64,000 nucleotides of DNA from Pycnococcus provasolii (GCA_049487715.1 CP150553.1:558001-622000), one strand, 5' to 3'. Shown: positions 1 through 10,301, numbered from the stretch's first letter. Translations and numbers: made by a program. Notes: a model not told the origin generated them from the sequence alone.

Positions 1-2224
1 CCTGCTTCATCTTGTCGACCATAGCACAGTAACCCTTCATGCGGATTCCATTGTATTCGAAGTTGTCGTGGCACTCTGTACGAGACACATCATTCGTTGG
101 ACGATCCACCAGACTGCCGTCATCTGCTGGCGGTGCCGGTGGTGGAGGCGGAGCTTCCTCGGGGATGGTCTCCGAAACGCGCACCGCCATCGCGTCTCGC
201 ATCGGACCTCCCTGGAGGAAGGTGAACAAAACCTCGTTCAGAAAGGTGGGCACACCGGGACTGCAGTAATACATGCAAGGCCCCCAGCGGTCGCACAGGC
301 CACCGGGGCACGACGGCTTGTACCAGTCGTGCCGCTTGGTCGTCGCCTCCCATACGCGCATGATGGGAATTCCGGCAGCTTCCATCAGGCGGTTCGCGAG
401 CTTGTTTCGCCAGTTGGCCATCTCCATCTCGGCAAACGGGATAGGACCGCACTTGATGCGCGCGGCTTTCTCCCCCGGCGTCATCTCAAGGCGCACGACG
501 GGTATGGCGCTTTTGTACTTCGTGCTGAGCGGCGCATCTGGCTGCGCGTCCGCCTCGGGGATCAGGATGCCGTCATTCGACTTCTGCAGAGGCTGAAGGA
601 TGTCACCTCCGCGGAAGCCGAGGTGATGCTGCGCGGTGAGCTCTCTCCAAAGTACGATTGGCAGACGCTCGTTGTTTTCCTCGTATAGCCGAAGGAACTT
701 GAGCAGGCTCGACTGGTACTCGCGCGTTTCCTCAAAGTCCGCTCCAAAGCTGGCGACGATAACATCCGTGGCTAGAAAGTCTTCCATGCGTTCCTCGATC
801 GCATCCGCGAGGTCAATGACTCCGATGCGGTGCGGGCTTGGTGCATTCTTCAGCTCCTGCGCAACGTCCGCATTCACGCCAAACTCCCGCTTGATGTTGT
901 CGCCAAGGCCCTCGACTTCCACGTTCACCGCCTCGACGCTGGGATCCTTGCGGTAGTGCCCGACGTACGTGTAGAAGATGCTTGTCGCCTCGCCCTGCCC
1001 AAAGGTGGTGAACATCGAGCGTCCTCCTGTGCGCTTCCCCGCGTGACTCGTTCCGCTCCTCACCTTGTGCAGCGCAAGGTTGCACGCGAGCGCCTCGTAC
1101 TGCTGCTTGAGCGTGTAGTCGCCGAAGAACCAGATGCGCCGATTCTTCAGGCGCTTGAGGAGCAGCTCTGGCATCAGCGGGATGAGGCGACAGCTCCCCT
1201 TCTCGCCGAGGCCAGTATCAGCAGCCTTGGGATTGAAGTACAGCCGCAGTGTCATCTCACTCGTGGCGCCGCAGTCGTACTTCGTTTCGTGGTCCCACAG
1301 GTGCACTCCCTGCTTCTTCTTGTTCAGCGGGTACACCTTCTGCTTATGCGCGTAGCACTTCGACACGTCCGTTCCTGGGAACTCGGCGTCGTAGATGGGA
1401 ATCGGGTTGCCCTGGATGGCCCACTGGCCGGCGAGCGGGCTCCAGAAGTCCTGCCTCCTCCTCGTGCTGTTGTAAAAGCACTGCTCGCCCATCACCTCGA
1501 CGTCGTTGGCGGCCAGGAGCTTGGCTCTCGCGTATTTCCAGTAGTGGTCGCCTCGCGAAAAGTACATGGACAGCTGCTTCAGCTGGACCTGGTGGTTGAG
1601 CTTCCCCTGCTGCGCCTTCCACTTACGCTTCTCCACCATCTTCCACTCCTGCTCGGTGAGCCTGGCATTTTTGCCCGCGGCTCTGATCTCGTCGAGGTTC
1701 CCCTTTTTCGCGAAGGGCTTGAAATGCCGCCCATCCTTGTCCACCTCGCCGTCGAGCATGGCGTTGTGAACGAGTTTCTCGAGGTTGACTTTGTCGAGTG
1801 CGTTTTTCGTGTGGTTCATCCGAAACGCCTCAGCAAGCTTCTTCTTGAGCGCTGGGTGTATTTCGGTTCCGTTCGGCCCGGCTGTTGCGTTGACGCCGTC
1901 GAGCAGCTCTTCCAGGTCTATTCCCGATCGGTCCGCCGTTTCTCTCCACCAGCTTGGCCCGTCGTCGCCGAGCATGTGGTCGATCGCCTCTCCGTCGTCA
2001 TCCTCCGGTCCTAGCGCCATGATCATTTCTCCGTCGGTGGGATCGAACGTCATGACCCGTTGTCCGTTTGGTCCTGTGAGGCTACCCGTCCCTGCGATGG
2101 AGAATCCCGCCGCGAACGCGACGAAGATGAGCGCGAGCGATCCTCCAATCATGAGGAGCGACGATCGCCGAGAAGACTCGTTGTCGCCGTTTTCGGCCAC
2201 GTCGTCGTCGCGGTCCGCGCCCAT
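1..2224 (-). CDS. SGNH/PC-esterase-like (TBL-like) type II membrane protein, partial at window start
   Basis: An open frame on the minus strand runs from an ATG at 2224-2222 off the left edge (741 codons visible). Residues about 24-44 form one hydrophobic anchor after an acidic N-terminus, so a type II Golgi or ER membrane protein is likely. The order of motifs resembles the PC-esterase/trichome-birefringence-like family that O-acetylates glycans: WFFGDY followed by QQYEALAC where GDS is normal, then WRELTAQHH, then PCMYYCSPGVP followed by LNEVL near 260-300. The family normally has GDS and a DCxHxC motif; here Ser is Tyr, and Asp and His are Pro and Tyr, so catalysis is doubtful. Long antisense frames over this gene are shadows. 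The family call is by motif order only. Confidence 0.6.
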   Translation of the reverse strand, partial: MGADRDDDVAENGDNESSRRSSLLMIGGSLALIFVAFAAGFSIAGTGSLTGPNGQRVMTFDPTDGEMIMALGPEDDDGEAIDHMLGDDGPSWWRETADRSGIDLEELLDGVNATAGPNGTEIHPALKKKLAEAFRMNHTKNALDKVNLEKLVHNAMLDGEVDKDGRHFKPFAKKGNLDEIRAAGKNARLTEQEWKMVEKRKWKAQQGKLNHQVQLKQLSMYFSRGDHYWKYARAKLLAANDVEVMGEQCFYNSTRRRQDFWSPLAGQWAIQGNPIPIYDAEFPGTDVSKCYAHKQKVYPLNKKKQGVHLWDHETKYDCGATSEMTLRLYFNPKAADTGLGEKGSCRLIPLMPELLLKRLKNRRIWFFGDYTLKQQYEALACNLALHKVRSGTSHAGKRTGGRSMFTTFGQGEATSIFYTYVGHYRKDPSVEAVNVEVEGLGDNIKREFGVNADVAQELKNAPSPHRIGVIDLADAIEERMEDFLATDVIVASFGADFEETREYQSSLLKFLRLYEENNERLPIVLWRELTAQHHLGFRGGDILQPLQKSNDGILIPEADAQPDAPLSTKYKSAIPVVRLEMTPGEKAARIKCGPIPFAEMEMANWRNKLANRLMEAAGIPIMRVWEATTKRHDWYKPSCPGGLCDRWGPCMYYCSPGVPTFLNEVLFTFLQGGPMRDAMAVRVSETIPEEAPPPPPAPPADDGSLVDRPTNDVSRTECHDNFEYNGIRMKGYCAMVDKMKQ

Positions 2225-3185
2225 GCTGATGACACTATGCTATGATACTGTATTCTTCTTCTTATTATTATTATTGCACTGATCACAAGTGCTGAAACAG
2301 CTCAAGTGCTCCTTCCTGCTAAGCTAAGAAGAAGAGTTGATCAGAACTCACGGTGGAAAGAGAGAGCGATAAACTCTCTTGAAGTAGTATTGATATCTTG
2401 AAGAGAGACACACACGAGACCACGTACGTGAAAACCACCTTAACCGGGCAAATCCACCTGAACTAAGCTTAAGGCCCGGCTTAAGGTGTGGCCTGTGTAC
2501 AGCGAGCAATCGGTCGTGAAATCCCTGAGACTGGCGCGTGGGGCCCCTGAGACCGAGTTGAGGAAGATGCGCTCTCCCACTACGATAGCTACGATAGAGG
2601 AGAAGGAGAAGGCCGCTCGAGACAACCAAGGAGACAACCACCAAGGGCCAAGAGCCTCACGCCTCTCACGCCTCACGAGTGCCTCTCCTGTTGCCCTTAG
2701 GACGCTCCTCAACGTTGCTTAAGTTGGCCGCTTGCATTGGCGCCAAGGAGGTTGCGAGCAACAGGGAATTCACGCTCAGAATTCACGGGTACGGGATACG
2801 GGCCACGGGTACAGTACGGGCCGTACCGGAGACGTGGTAAAGGTACTTACGGCGTAGCCTTATTAGGGGGAAAAAGAGTGGTGAGAATATTCGGTCGGGA
2901 TTGGTCGGGAGAATAAAATGGTACCACCTGGGAGAATGGTCGGGATTCTAGTCTCCCCGGATCATGTTGGGGGTTGAACCTAAACCCCCAACTAGTAGCT
3001 AACCTTAAAGGTAGGGCTAAACTCTAAAAGGGCACACCTGATGATGAGAGCCTAGCTAGAAGTCTTCCCTTCCTACCCTACCGGTTACCATACCAGAGTC
3101 AACAACGCCGCCACCCGGTCCCATCAAAAAATCCCCGTCCCATCACTCCCTTCTACGGTAGTCTAGCAGTCAGGAATTCCCAGCC
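2225..3185. other. intergenic region, divergent promoters
   Basis: This stretch separates the divergent esterase-like gene and NDP kinase. It is rich in short GTAC/CGGGTAC words around 2785-2850 and has no open frame with coding character. I see no RNA gene or recognisable mobile element. Confidence 0.5.
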
Positions 3186-3811
3186 ATGGCGTCCGAGCGT
3201 TCGTACATCATGATCAAGCCCGACGGCGTGCAGCGCAACCTCGTGGGCGAAATCATCAAGAGGTTTGAGGCCAAGGTAAGATACTGCTTTTTTCTTTGAT
3301 TTGATTTGATTTGTTTTGATTTTTTTGTGATTTTTTGTTTTCCGTGATCACCCACCATCCAGCTCTTCTTCACGATGATGAACATGTACTCACTTGCTAC
3401 AATCAACACAAATAAACAATATGTTGTAATCGAATCATTGCGGTACAGGGATACAAGCTTGTCGGCCTGAAGATGCTCATGGTTGACCGTGGACTCGCCG
3501 AGAAGCACTACGCCGACCTCTCGAGCAAGCCCTTCTTCAGCGCGCTCGTCGACTACATCATCTCCGGACCGGTCGTCTCCATGGTCTGGGAAGGACGCGA
3601 GGTGGTCAAGATGGGACGCACGATCATCGGCGCCACCAAGCCGAGCGAGAGCGCACCAGGAACCATCCGTGGCGACTTCTGCATCGAGGTGGGACGCAAC
3701 GTCATCCACGGAAGCGACAGCGTCGAGAGCGCCAACCACGAAATCGGACTGTGGTTCCCGGAGGGCGTCGCGGAGTACGAGTCCAGCCAGAAGGCGTGGA
3801 TCTACGAGTAG
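3186..3811 (+). CDS. nucleoside diphosphate kinase (two exons)
   Basis: Exon 1 is 3186-3275 and exon 2 is 3449-3811, joined across a 173-nt intron (gtaag ... acag). The spliced product is 150 residues, the usual length for a group I NDP kinase, which moves the gamma-phosphate from ATP to other NDPs. The N-terminus has the family start [14 protein letters not shown], and the active-site histidine lies in NVIHGSDS followed by VESA. The C-terminus ends WIYE. No transit peptide is seen, so it is probably cytosolic. The start is the first ATG, and the reading joins GFEAK-type exon 1 to GYKLVGLKM in phase 0. Convergent with the AspH-type gene downstream. Confidence 0.95.
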
Positions 3812-3985
3812 AGTAGCAACGATGCGCTTGGTGAAACATACCGCGCCTATTTTGGAAATATGCTTGTGTGTATGTAAAAAGCCAAAACATATCTAACGTT
3901 GAGGAAACCTTCATCAGACAAAAATAAAAGAAGAAAAAGAAGAAGAAGACACGCGTTGTTCTCAAGAAGGTGTGACATGGTAAAA

Positions 3986-4990
3986 TCAACCAAATCCCGC
4001 GCTCGCCTTTTTGCTCTTCGATGCGGTCTTCTTCCTACGCGCTCGAAGCGCTCGTCTTGCAGCTCTGACGACGTCGGCATCCGGCGCGTCGCCGCGCGCA
4101 TCCACGCAGTCGAATAGAAGGCGCAGCGCGCTCCTCTCCGTGGCGGTAATCTCCGGGTGAAAGAAGCGTAGGATGATGACGTGGCGATCCTCCTCGCCGC
4201 CGTTGTGCGTTTCGTGCTCGAAGCTGCCGTCAAACACACACGCCTCGCCGGTGACCCACGGGCGCCAATCGTCGCCGACACGCATGCGCGCGAGTCCGCC
4301 CTCCGGCGCGCGCAGCGCGACATGCGCCGTCAGCACGTAGTTGCACTCGTCCGTGTGCGCGGCGATGCCCGTGTCCGGCGCTTGTCGAGCGAGGAAGACT
4401 TCGCTGCTGGGAACCTTCAGTTTCTTCAGCAGCGCGGTCGTTTTCGGGAACAGCTGCGTGTTTGACGGCTCCCACCGACCTCGGTCCTGTAGAACGAGCG
4501 TGCGCCAGTTAGGTCCGTATGCCACAGCCTCTGCACGCGCCGCCTTTGCCCAAACCGCCGTTCCCTTGCGCTCCGCCGCCTCCGCGTCGGCGAGCACGGT
4601 GTCAAGTTCTGCGGCGATTTCCTCGTGTGCCTGTGCGAGTCTCACGAGCCAAGGAAAGTCTTTCGGGTCGTGCCACGCCTTGGCGTCGAGTCCTCTGATG
4701 AATGTGCCCGCAGACTGCATGCCCTGTTCAAGTCTTTCTCCGTTGACGTAATTCATGAGGCTGTCAACGACTCTTGCCGCTTTATTTTGTGGAAACTCCT
4801 CGTTGATAGCTTCGACGACACGCTGTTCAAATCGGTCAGGCGTGACCGAAGAGGAGGCGACAGAAGAAGAGGAGCGAGAAACAAGAGACCTTCTTCGAGC
4901 AGCAGCATGAGTACTATGACGTAGCGAGCGAGCAGACTGGAGCCCGTGACCACGAGTACCCACAAGGTGTGGAGATGTACCACTCGGCAT
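3986..4990 (-). CDS. aspartyl/asparaginyl beta-hydroxylase family 2-oxoglutarate oxygenase, organelle-targeted
   Basis: 334 residues from the ATG at 4990-4988; an upstream in-frame extension exists but looks like leader. The first 50 residues are rich in Ser, Arg and Ala and acid-poor, like a plastid or mitochondrial transit peptide. The C-terminal half carries the AspH-type double-stranded beta-helix: TDECNYVLTAHVAL preceded by His (HTD iron-binding motif), and a distal His-Arg in RHVIILRFFHPE that would bind iron and 2-oxoglutarate. An Arg/Lys-rich tail follows (RRALRARRKK). The substrate is unknown. Upstream residues 50-180 are helical and unassigned. Convergent with NDP kinase, 174 nt apart. 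Confidence 0.8.
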   Translation of the reverse strand: MPSGTSPHLVGTRGHGLQSARSLRHSTHAAARRRSLVSRSSSSVASSSVTPDRFEQRVVEAINEEFPQNKAARVVDSLMNYVNGERLEQGMQSAGTFIRGLDAKAWHDPKDFPWLVRLAQAHEEIAAELDTVLADAEAAERKGTAVWAKAARAEAVAYGPNWRTLVLQDRGRWEPSNTQLFPKTTALLKKLKVPSSEVFLARQAPDTGIAAHTDECNYVLTAHVALRAPEGGLARMRVGDDWRPWVTGEACVFDGSFEHETHNGGEEDRHVIILRFFHPEITATERSALRLLFDCVDARGDAPDADVVRAARRALRARRKKTASKSKKASAGFG

Positions 4991-5225
4991 GATTGTGAAA
5001 AAGCTTTTCAACAAAAGGAAAAAGTGAAAAGTGGATAAGATAAGTATATCAAAAGTCAAAACGCACCGTGGAGATGTAACCCCGAATCGAGTCCTCTGAG
5101 ATTCTCAGTTTGTTTTCTCAGGTCTGTGAGGTGGGCCGGTGTCGGCGGCTAACCTTATCTTCAGTTTTTGGTGCCGCATCCTCACAAGACTCTTGAAGAA
5201 GAAGAAGAAGTGTCCTCTTCAAGAT

Positions 5226-6137
5226 ATGTCCGCGGTATCTTTTGCAAACGTCTCTTTTCGTGCTCTTAGGACTCGTGTCCCTTCTCGTGTCGCTTCTCGT
5301 GTGCCTTCTCGTTCCCCTTCTTCTTTGTGTGCGTCGTCGTCTTCATCGTCGTCGTCGTCGTCGTCGTCAGCCGGGGCATCTACTCCTCCTCCGTCTGCGC
5401 GACCTGAACCGCGATCTGACGATGAACTTGACGCGCTCGTTGACGCCATGATGGAGCTGCAAGGGGAGGAACGCGCGCGGGCAGTCGCAGCGCAGTGGCA
5501 GACGTTTCGCGCGGACTTCTTCCTGCGCGTCGCGGCGCGCGCGGGCGACGAAAAAGACGACGCGAAAAAGCAGGCGCTCGCTGACCTGAGCACGGACGTC
5601 ATGCGCATACTCGACGCGCTCGTCATGTCCGCGGATAAACGCATGGACGGATCCGCGCAGGTGCTGCAGAAGATACTCGCGAGCGGCGCGGACGAAAACG
5701 GCGAATTCGCTCTGCCGCTCGAAGACGACAAGGCGGCAGCCATGTTGACCGCGATGGACAAAGAGCTGCCCGTCGGCGCGGACGAAGACGCCACCGAAGG
5801 TGTCCTGGGGCACGCGTACGGGTACATGAAGAAGGCGTCGGACGACAACCTCGAGGGGATGGTTGTGCTCATTCAGGGGGTGCTTCAGATGTGGGCGGCG
5901 CGAGAGGTGCGCGCAGCCTCGGGCGACTCGTCGCCCGTTCTCGCGCGCGTGGCTCAGGCGAAGCCCGAGGAGTGGAACTCGATGGTGGGCGAGGCAGAGC
6001 GCGGAGACTTCGAAACGCAGCTCAAATCTGCTATGGAGGCGGCAGTGCTCGAGCGACCAAATGGATCGTTTGCTCAGCGCGTGCTCGCCGAATTTTTGAA
6101 AGAAATGGAGACAAGAACGTTTATTACTGAAGAGTAA
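5226..6137 (+). CDS. predicted plastid-targeted protein of unknown function
   Basis: 303 residues from the ATG at 5226, chosen because the next residues (MSAVSFANVSFRALRTRVPS) look like a transit peptide; the frame is open 29 codons further upstream. A poly-Ser tract follows, then an alpha-helical acidic domain (about residues 65-300) with no enzyme motif I recognise. It has the general look of a conserved plastid protein of plants and algae, but I cannot name the family. A tct/cgt trinucleotide tract (about 5335-5372) encodes the Ser run. Confidence 0.7.
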   Translation: MSAVSFANVSFRALRTRVPSRVASRVPSRSPSSLCASSSSSSSSSSSSAGASTPPPSARPEPRSDDELDALVDAMMELQGEERARAVAAQWQTFRADFFLRVAARAGDEKDDAKKQALADLSTDVMRILDALVMSADKRMDGSAQVLQKILASGADENGEFALPLEDDKAAAMLTAMDKELPVGADEDATEGVLGHAYGYMKKASDDNLEGMVVLIQGVLQMWAAREVRAASGDSSPVLARVAQAKPEEWNSMVGEAERGDFETQLKSAMEAAVLERPNGSFAQRVLAEFLKEMETRTFITEE

Positions 6138-6490
6138 TCAATTTCCTCGGAACCGTATTTGCAATTTTCCGAGATTTTAAATAGGTCAAGAAAATAGGTT
6201 GAGAAAAAAAAAGTCCCTGTGGGATCCCGCTCCGGGCTCGGTCACACATCTTTTTTAAGTCGGCGCCATTTTTATGTTTCACTTCACTATTGGTCAACCC
6301 AAAACGTCATTATTTTTATAACGGAAAAAAATTGAAGGTTGCAAAATGATGCGCATGTCGTGCCCGTCATTTTCAGACAATGTTTTTCGACTTGCGGTGG
6401 GTGGAAGGGTTTTAAAATGGACGATTTGGGTTTGTAATCAATTTCTTACATGCTTACAAGTCGATGAGGTTTTGTAGCCTACTACCTCTA
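6138..6490. other. intergenic region between convergent genes
   Basis: AT-richer than the flanking genes, with A and T runs. It probably holds both 3' ends. No gene or repeat found. Confidence 0.4.
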
Positions 6491-7831
6491 CTAACCACGA
6501 ATGCGCTGATACTTTCTCGGAAGGTTCCGATATTTCGCGCGATTAATTATCATCTTCTTGTGCCTTTGTCGGATGAACGCAACATGACTCGCTTGTTGTT
6601 TTGCCCTATTTATAGCTGACTCGCGAGTTTCTCTTGCTCTCGAGATCGAGCTTCCGCCACGGTGTTGGCCTGGACTCCAAATAAGCTGCAGTTCTGGGCA
6701 ATTTTTCAACAGCGCGTTCCTCCTCGAGCCGTAAGTTTGCCCCATGATGAGCCAAGGCTGGTGCATGCCCATCGGCGCGGCATTGTAGATGTGTTCCACG
6801 CCAAACTCCTCGAGGTCCTTTCGACTTGGATACTTGAATGTTTTCGAGTTGGCGAAGAAGACGTCCTCCGGGTGCCTCGGCTTGTGTGCGCTCCTCTGCG
6901 CCGGGGTCAACTTGAAGTTGTAATTTTTTATGTACTCGATCATCTTGGACTTGCGCCTCAGAGAAAATCCGCCGTTGCCTGCGATGCCAACACCCCATCG
7001 TGTAGGCCACGGCGGTGCGGCAAGGTCGTACTTGAGGTACTCTTGCATTCTTCGCCTGGGCTTGCTGCATGCGATGCTGTCCGAGTGGAAAATTAGAATC
7101 ATGTCGCCCCCGGGAATCGTCTCATACCAAGTCGCGTTCGTCATCAGCAGGCTGAACAATTCGCGACTATTGACGAGCGGCGCCGGCAGACCGTCGAGCG
7201 TCCAGCTCGTGGGCCTCTTCTTGTCCTTCTGAATTTTCCGCTGCTTGTTGGTGTATGCGTGAATACGGCTCTCGCCGTGCATGCCAATTCGATACACGAT
7301 GTGGAAATTGGTTCCCTTTGGCAGGTTCTTCACGAATGTGTCCATAACCGCCTCGAACTTAGGCTTCACAGCGGGTCCCGTGTCGACGAGCACCGCCGTT
7401 ATGGCGTTCGGGTCGTCGTTCACTTTGTCGACACGCTTTGTCTTCGCACTCGTGGTCGTGGTCGCGGTCGTCTGCTGCTCTTCGTCAAGCGTTTGCGCTA
7501 TTTGCGCTGCGACGTTCTGCATATCAGGCCCCGGCTGCTCGGCCGTCGTCGGCGTGTCGTACCGCATCGTGTTTTCGTCAACTTTTCGATTGTACAGGGA
7601 CTCTTCGTGATAGATAACCTGTTGTGCTCGTGCCACACCACGAGACCAGGGCAAGTCCGCCAACGTCAAGACGAGCACCACACTAGCCAACCAGTGAGTT
7701 GCACGGTAAGCGTAACTCCCACAGTTGCGTCTTCTTGCCCTCGAACGTATTTCCACAACACTGCCACAGCGCTGAGCGTCTGTGATGGTACGCGCCAAGT
7801 CGCAATCATACACCAAGCTCCGCCACGCCAT
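6491..7831 (-). CDS. DUF5672 glycosyltransferase-like type II membrane protein
   Basis: 446 residues from the ATG at 7831; the frame is open 48 codons upstream. A single hydrophobic segment near residues 47-62 suggests a Golgi type II anchor, followed by a Thr-rich stem. The C-terminal domain shows the DUF5672 signature in order: MILIFHSDSIAC (HSD, DxD-like), WGVGIAGNGGFSLRR, RHPEDVFFA, and a terminal MGMHQPW. DUF5672 proteins are related to GT-A fold glycosyltransferases; the substrate is not known. The extreme C-terminus is basic (RQRHKKMIINRAKYRNLPRK). Confidence 0.85.
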   Translation of the reverse strand: MAWRSLVYDCDLARTITDAQRCGSVVEIRSRARRRNCGSYAYRATHWLASVVLVLTLADLPWSRGVARAQQVIYHEESLYNRKVDENTMRYDTPTTAEQPGPDMQNVAAQIAQTLDEEQQTTATTTTSAKTKRVDKVNDDPNAITAVLVDTGPAVKPKFEAVMDTFVKNLPKGTNFHIVYRIGMHGESRIHAYTNKQRKIQKDKKRPTSWTLDGLPAPLVNSRELFSLLMTNATWYETIPGGDMILIFHSDSIACSKPRRRMQEYLKYDLAAPPWPTRWGVGIAGNGGFSLRRKSKMIEYIKNYNFKLTPAQRSAHKPRHPEDVFFANSKTFKYPSRKDLEEFGVEHIYNAAPMGMHQPWLIMGQTYGSRRNALLKNCPELQLIWSPGQHRGGSSISRARETRESAINRAKQQASHVAFIRQRHKKMIINRAKYRNLPRKYQRIRG

Positions 7832-8606
7832 CTCAGGCTCTCTCGTGTTGCTGCTATCAGTGAGCGCCGGCCCAAGGAAGCCAAGGCGATGTTGCGAGTG
7901 CAAGGCGAAGTTGATGCCAGGCGACGAAAGATGAAAGATGAGCGCGCAATGACAATCTCCGGCGTGAATCCTCACTTCTTGGGGAACTCACTCACGTGAC
8001 TTCCTGCACCAAGTCCTGCACTGGTCAACAGCGATTTTGTCAACCTCAACCTCTCAACCTTGCAAGGTGCACAGGTAAGCAAGTGCCAGGTCACTGCACA
8101 GGATAATAATACACCTGTAGCAAGGAAAGGATCCGTGATTGGCGTAAAACCGAAACGGCCGCAAAGGTATAAGTACACAAGCACAAGGGAGGGAAAGTGC
8201 TGTGACGAGCGGTGGGCGAGAGATCGGAGAGGCGGTGGTTGAGAGGAAGTGATTGATGGCGGACGTTGATGGCGGTAAACTTAGACTACTGTACTTTTAG
8301 GGGATATCGGCGCTGGGCAAGGAGGAGGGCACGGCGCGCGTACCTTTAGCCGGCCGCGATACAAAAACACCGGCCGCGAACTTGCAAGCTCTTGACCACC
8401 TTAATGAACGTGATGCAAGGGCGGCCGCGAACTTGCAATTTGCAATTGTCTTGCAAGCTCTTGCAAAGCTCTGGCAAACCTCGCCGGACGGTGACTGGGA
8501 ATCCGGTGACCGGGGATGCAAGGGGAGACTTTTCAAACCGCGCCACCACGCGCCTCTTCAAACCGTTTCAGTGACAGATTCCTTTTGTGTTTTTCATTTA
8601 ACTTGA
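7832..8606. repeat. intergenic region with imperfect direct repeats
   Basis: Between divergent genes. At about 8370-8475 the words GGCCGCGAACTTGCAA and CTTGCAAGCTCTTG each occur at least twice, giving a short imperfect direct repeat of about 60-70 bp. No protein or RNA gene seen. Confidence 0.4.
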
Positions 8607-10301
8607 ATGCCCGCTCCTCCAAGTCCTGCCGACGCAAACTCCTGTGTCGTCGTCTCCACACTCAACGCGCAGCAGGTCTCCGAGCGCAAACTCATGGAGG
8701 CGCAAGAGCTTGGTGATGTGATTGACGTCGAAGGCACGAGAAGGCATTTCGATACGCCCATGGCGAAACATACGCGCAAGATGCTCGAAACGGGGGCGCT
8801 CGCAGACATGACGGTGACCCTGCAGCGCAAGACGTGGAAGCTGCACCGCATGCAGCTTGCCGTGGGATGCACGTTCTTTGCCGACCGACTCAACGCGAAT
8901 GGAGCCAGTGCCAGTGCCAGTGCCGATCGCGTGGAACTCGACAAGGACTGCGTGCCTGGCGGAAAGAGTGCGTTCGACGCTTGCGTCAAGCACATGTATA
9001 TGCACGAAGCTGTGGAGAAAACGATCAAGGTGGATGAACTGCCAGCCCTTGCAGCTGCGGCTTCGGTGCTCGGTGTGGACGAAGGAGCGCTTGAGGCGCA
9101 GGTGCTGAGCGAGTTGAAGGAGAGGCTCAAGAGCGCTAGCTGGAAGGACACCGCGCTGGTGCTTGCAGCGGCTTTGGAGACGCGCGTGAGGGAGCTTGCG
9201 CCTGCATGCGCATCAGTCGCCAGCGATCGCATCGTATCGCTTGTGATGGACGGGTCGAGTGCGTCGGAGAAGGTCGACGGCGTTGACTTGCCAAGCGTGC
9301 TCGTGCAGATGGGAGACGTTGCGCACGAGTTGCTTGACAAGCCGAAGTGGGAGAACAAGCCTTCTTGCAGGTCCTGGTGGGCGCTTACTATTCTCACGTA
9401 CTCCAGCAGCGATAAGCTCGTGGCTTGGGCGACCAGTGGCAGGCTCGAGGCAATTTCCAAGATGATTTGCGTGAAAGACGCGAAGGCCTCGCTGTGGGAG
9501 TGCATCACACGGGTTCTCGACTGCGCTTCGGATGACGCAAAGCAGGTGGCGTTCCACAACAAAAAAGGGAAGAAGAGGAAGCTCGACGACTACAAGTGGG
9601 ATGGCGCGTTGCAGAGCCTCATTGATCTTGGCGCAGAATCAATCATGCTAAAGTGTGAACCATCGGCGGACAGCATTCCGGTGGAGGCTGTGCTCGCGAT
9701 GGAAAGGAGAGCTCGCGCCAAATCGGACAGTCGTCTAAGCGAGGTCGAGACTCGCCTCGCCACTTCACAAGGGGAAGTCAGCAAACTGAAAGATGATTTG
9801 AGTGGGGTCGAGACTCGCCTCGCAACTTCACAAGGGGAAGTCCGCAAATTGAAAGGTGAGTTAAGTTCGCAAAAGCGCGGCAAAACATTGGCTGAGACAA
9901 AACTCGGTCGCGCCGAGTCAAAAGTCAATCGCCTCACGACGATAACTGTGAATGCACTCACGAAGGACGCGTCCACGGGACTGCCGATGTATTGGACCAT
10001 GCAATGCGAGTCAGGGCTTCCTTGGGAATTCTGTGTGGAAGAGGAGGATGATCATGTTGCGTTGTACGTCAAGCCCTTGATTAATTGGTCGGATTTCGAA
10101 GAAGCTGCTGTCAAGGCTAGAGTCACTCTTTCTTCACCTATGGCATGCCGTGGCACATCGGAGCATACATTTACGCATGAGTGGAAAACAGACAACTATG
10201 AAGGGTATGGACCTTCTAAATTCTTCCCCAAAAACGTCTTGTCTGATCCGCGCTGTGCCACAACTTTCTTCAGAGCAACTGTTGAGGTGCTTCTTGATTA
10301 A
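8607..10301 (+). CDS. BTB/POZ - coiled coil - MATH-like protein
   Basis: 564 residues from the ATG at 8607. Residues about 55-150 match a BTB fold (ADMTVTLQRKTWKLHRMQLA, then a strand with RVELDKDC and a helix with KHMYMHE). A helical BACK-like region follows, then a Lys/Glu coiled coil around 365-440 that holds two 21-residue repeats. The last 110 residues resemble a MATH/TRAF domain: WEFCVEEEDDHVALYVKP, then EHTFTHEW, SKFFPKNVL and a final beta strand FFRATVEVLLD. BTB-MATH proteins are usually CUL3 substrate adaptors, but there MATH precedes BTB. The function here is inferred only. Confidence 0.75.
   Translation: MPAPPSPADANSCVVVSTLNAQQVSERKLMEAQELGDVIDVEGTRRHFDTPMAKHTRKMLETGALADMTVTLQRKTWKLHRMQLAVGCTFFADRLNANGASASASADRVELDKDCVPGGKSAFDACVKHMYMHEAVEKTIKVDELPALAAAASVLGVDEGALEAQVLSELKERLKSASWKDTALVLAAALETRVRELAPACASVASDRIVSLVMDGSSASEKVDGVDLPSVLVQMGDVAHELLDKPKWENKPSCRSWWALTILTYSSSDKLVAWATSGRLEAISKMICVKDAKASLWECITRVLDCASDDAKQVAFHNKKGKKRKLDDYKWDGALQSLIDLGAESIMLKCEPSADSIPVEAVLAMERRARAKSDSRLSEVETRLATSQGEVSKLKDDLSGVETRLATSQGEVRKLKGELSSQKRGKTLAETKLGRAESKVNRLTTITVNALTKDASTGLPMYWTMQCESGLPWEFCVEEEDDHVALYVKPLINWSDFEEAAVKARVTLSSPMACRGTSEHTFTHEWKTDNYEGYGPSKFFPKNVLSDPRCATTFFRATVEVLLD
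9744..9869 (+). repeat. 63-bp tandem repeat, two copies, inside the BTB gene
   Basis: Copies at 9744-9806 and 9807-9869 differ at only a few bases. The 63-bp period equals 21 residues or three heptads (VETRLATSQGEV then KL), so the repeat extends the coiled coil without changing register. Confidence 0.9.

Noticed and set aside
830-2014. 394-residue plus-strand frame opposite the esterase-like gene
   Set aside because: It lies antisense to a frame with family motifs and a membrane anchor; its Leu/Val/Arg composition is typical of an antisense shadow in GC-rich DNA.
7259-7999. 246-residue plus-strand frame over the DUF5672 gene
   Set aside because: Antisense to a clear DUF5672 domain and anchor.
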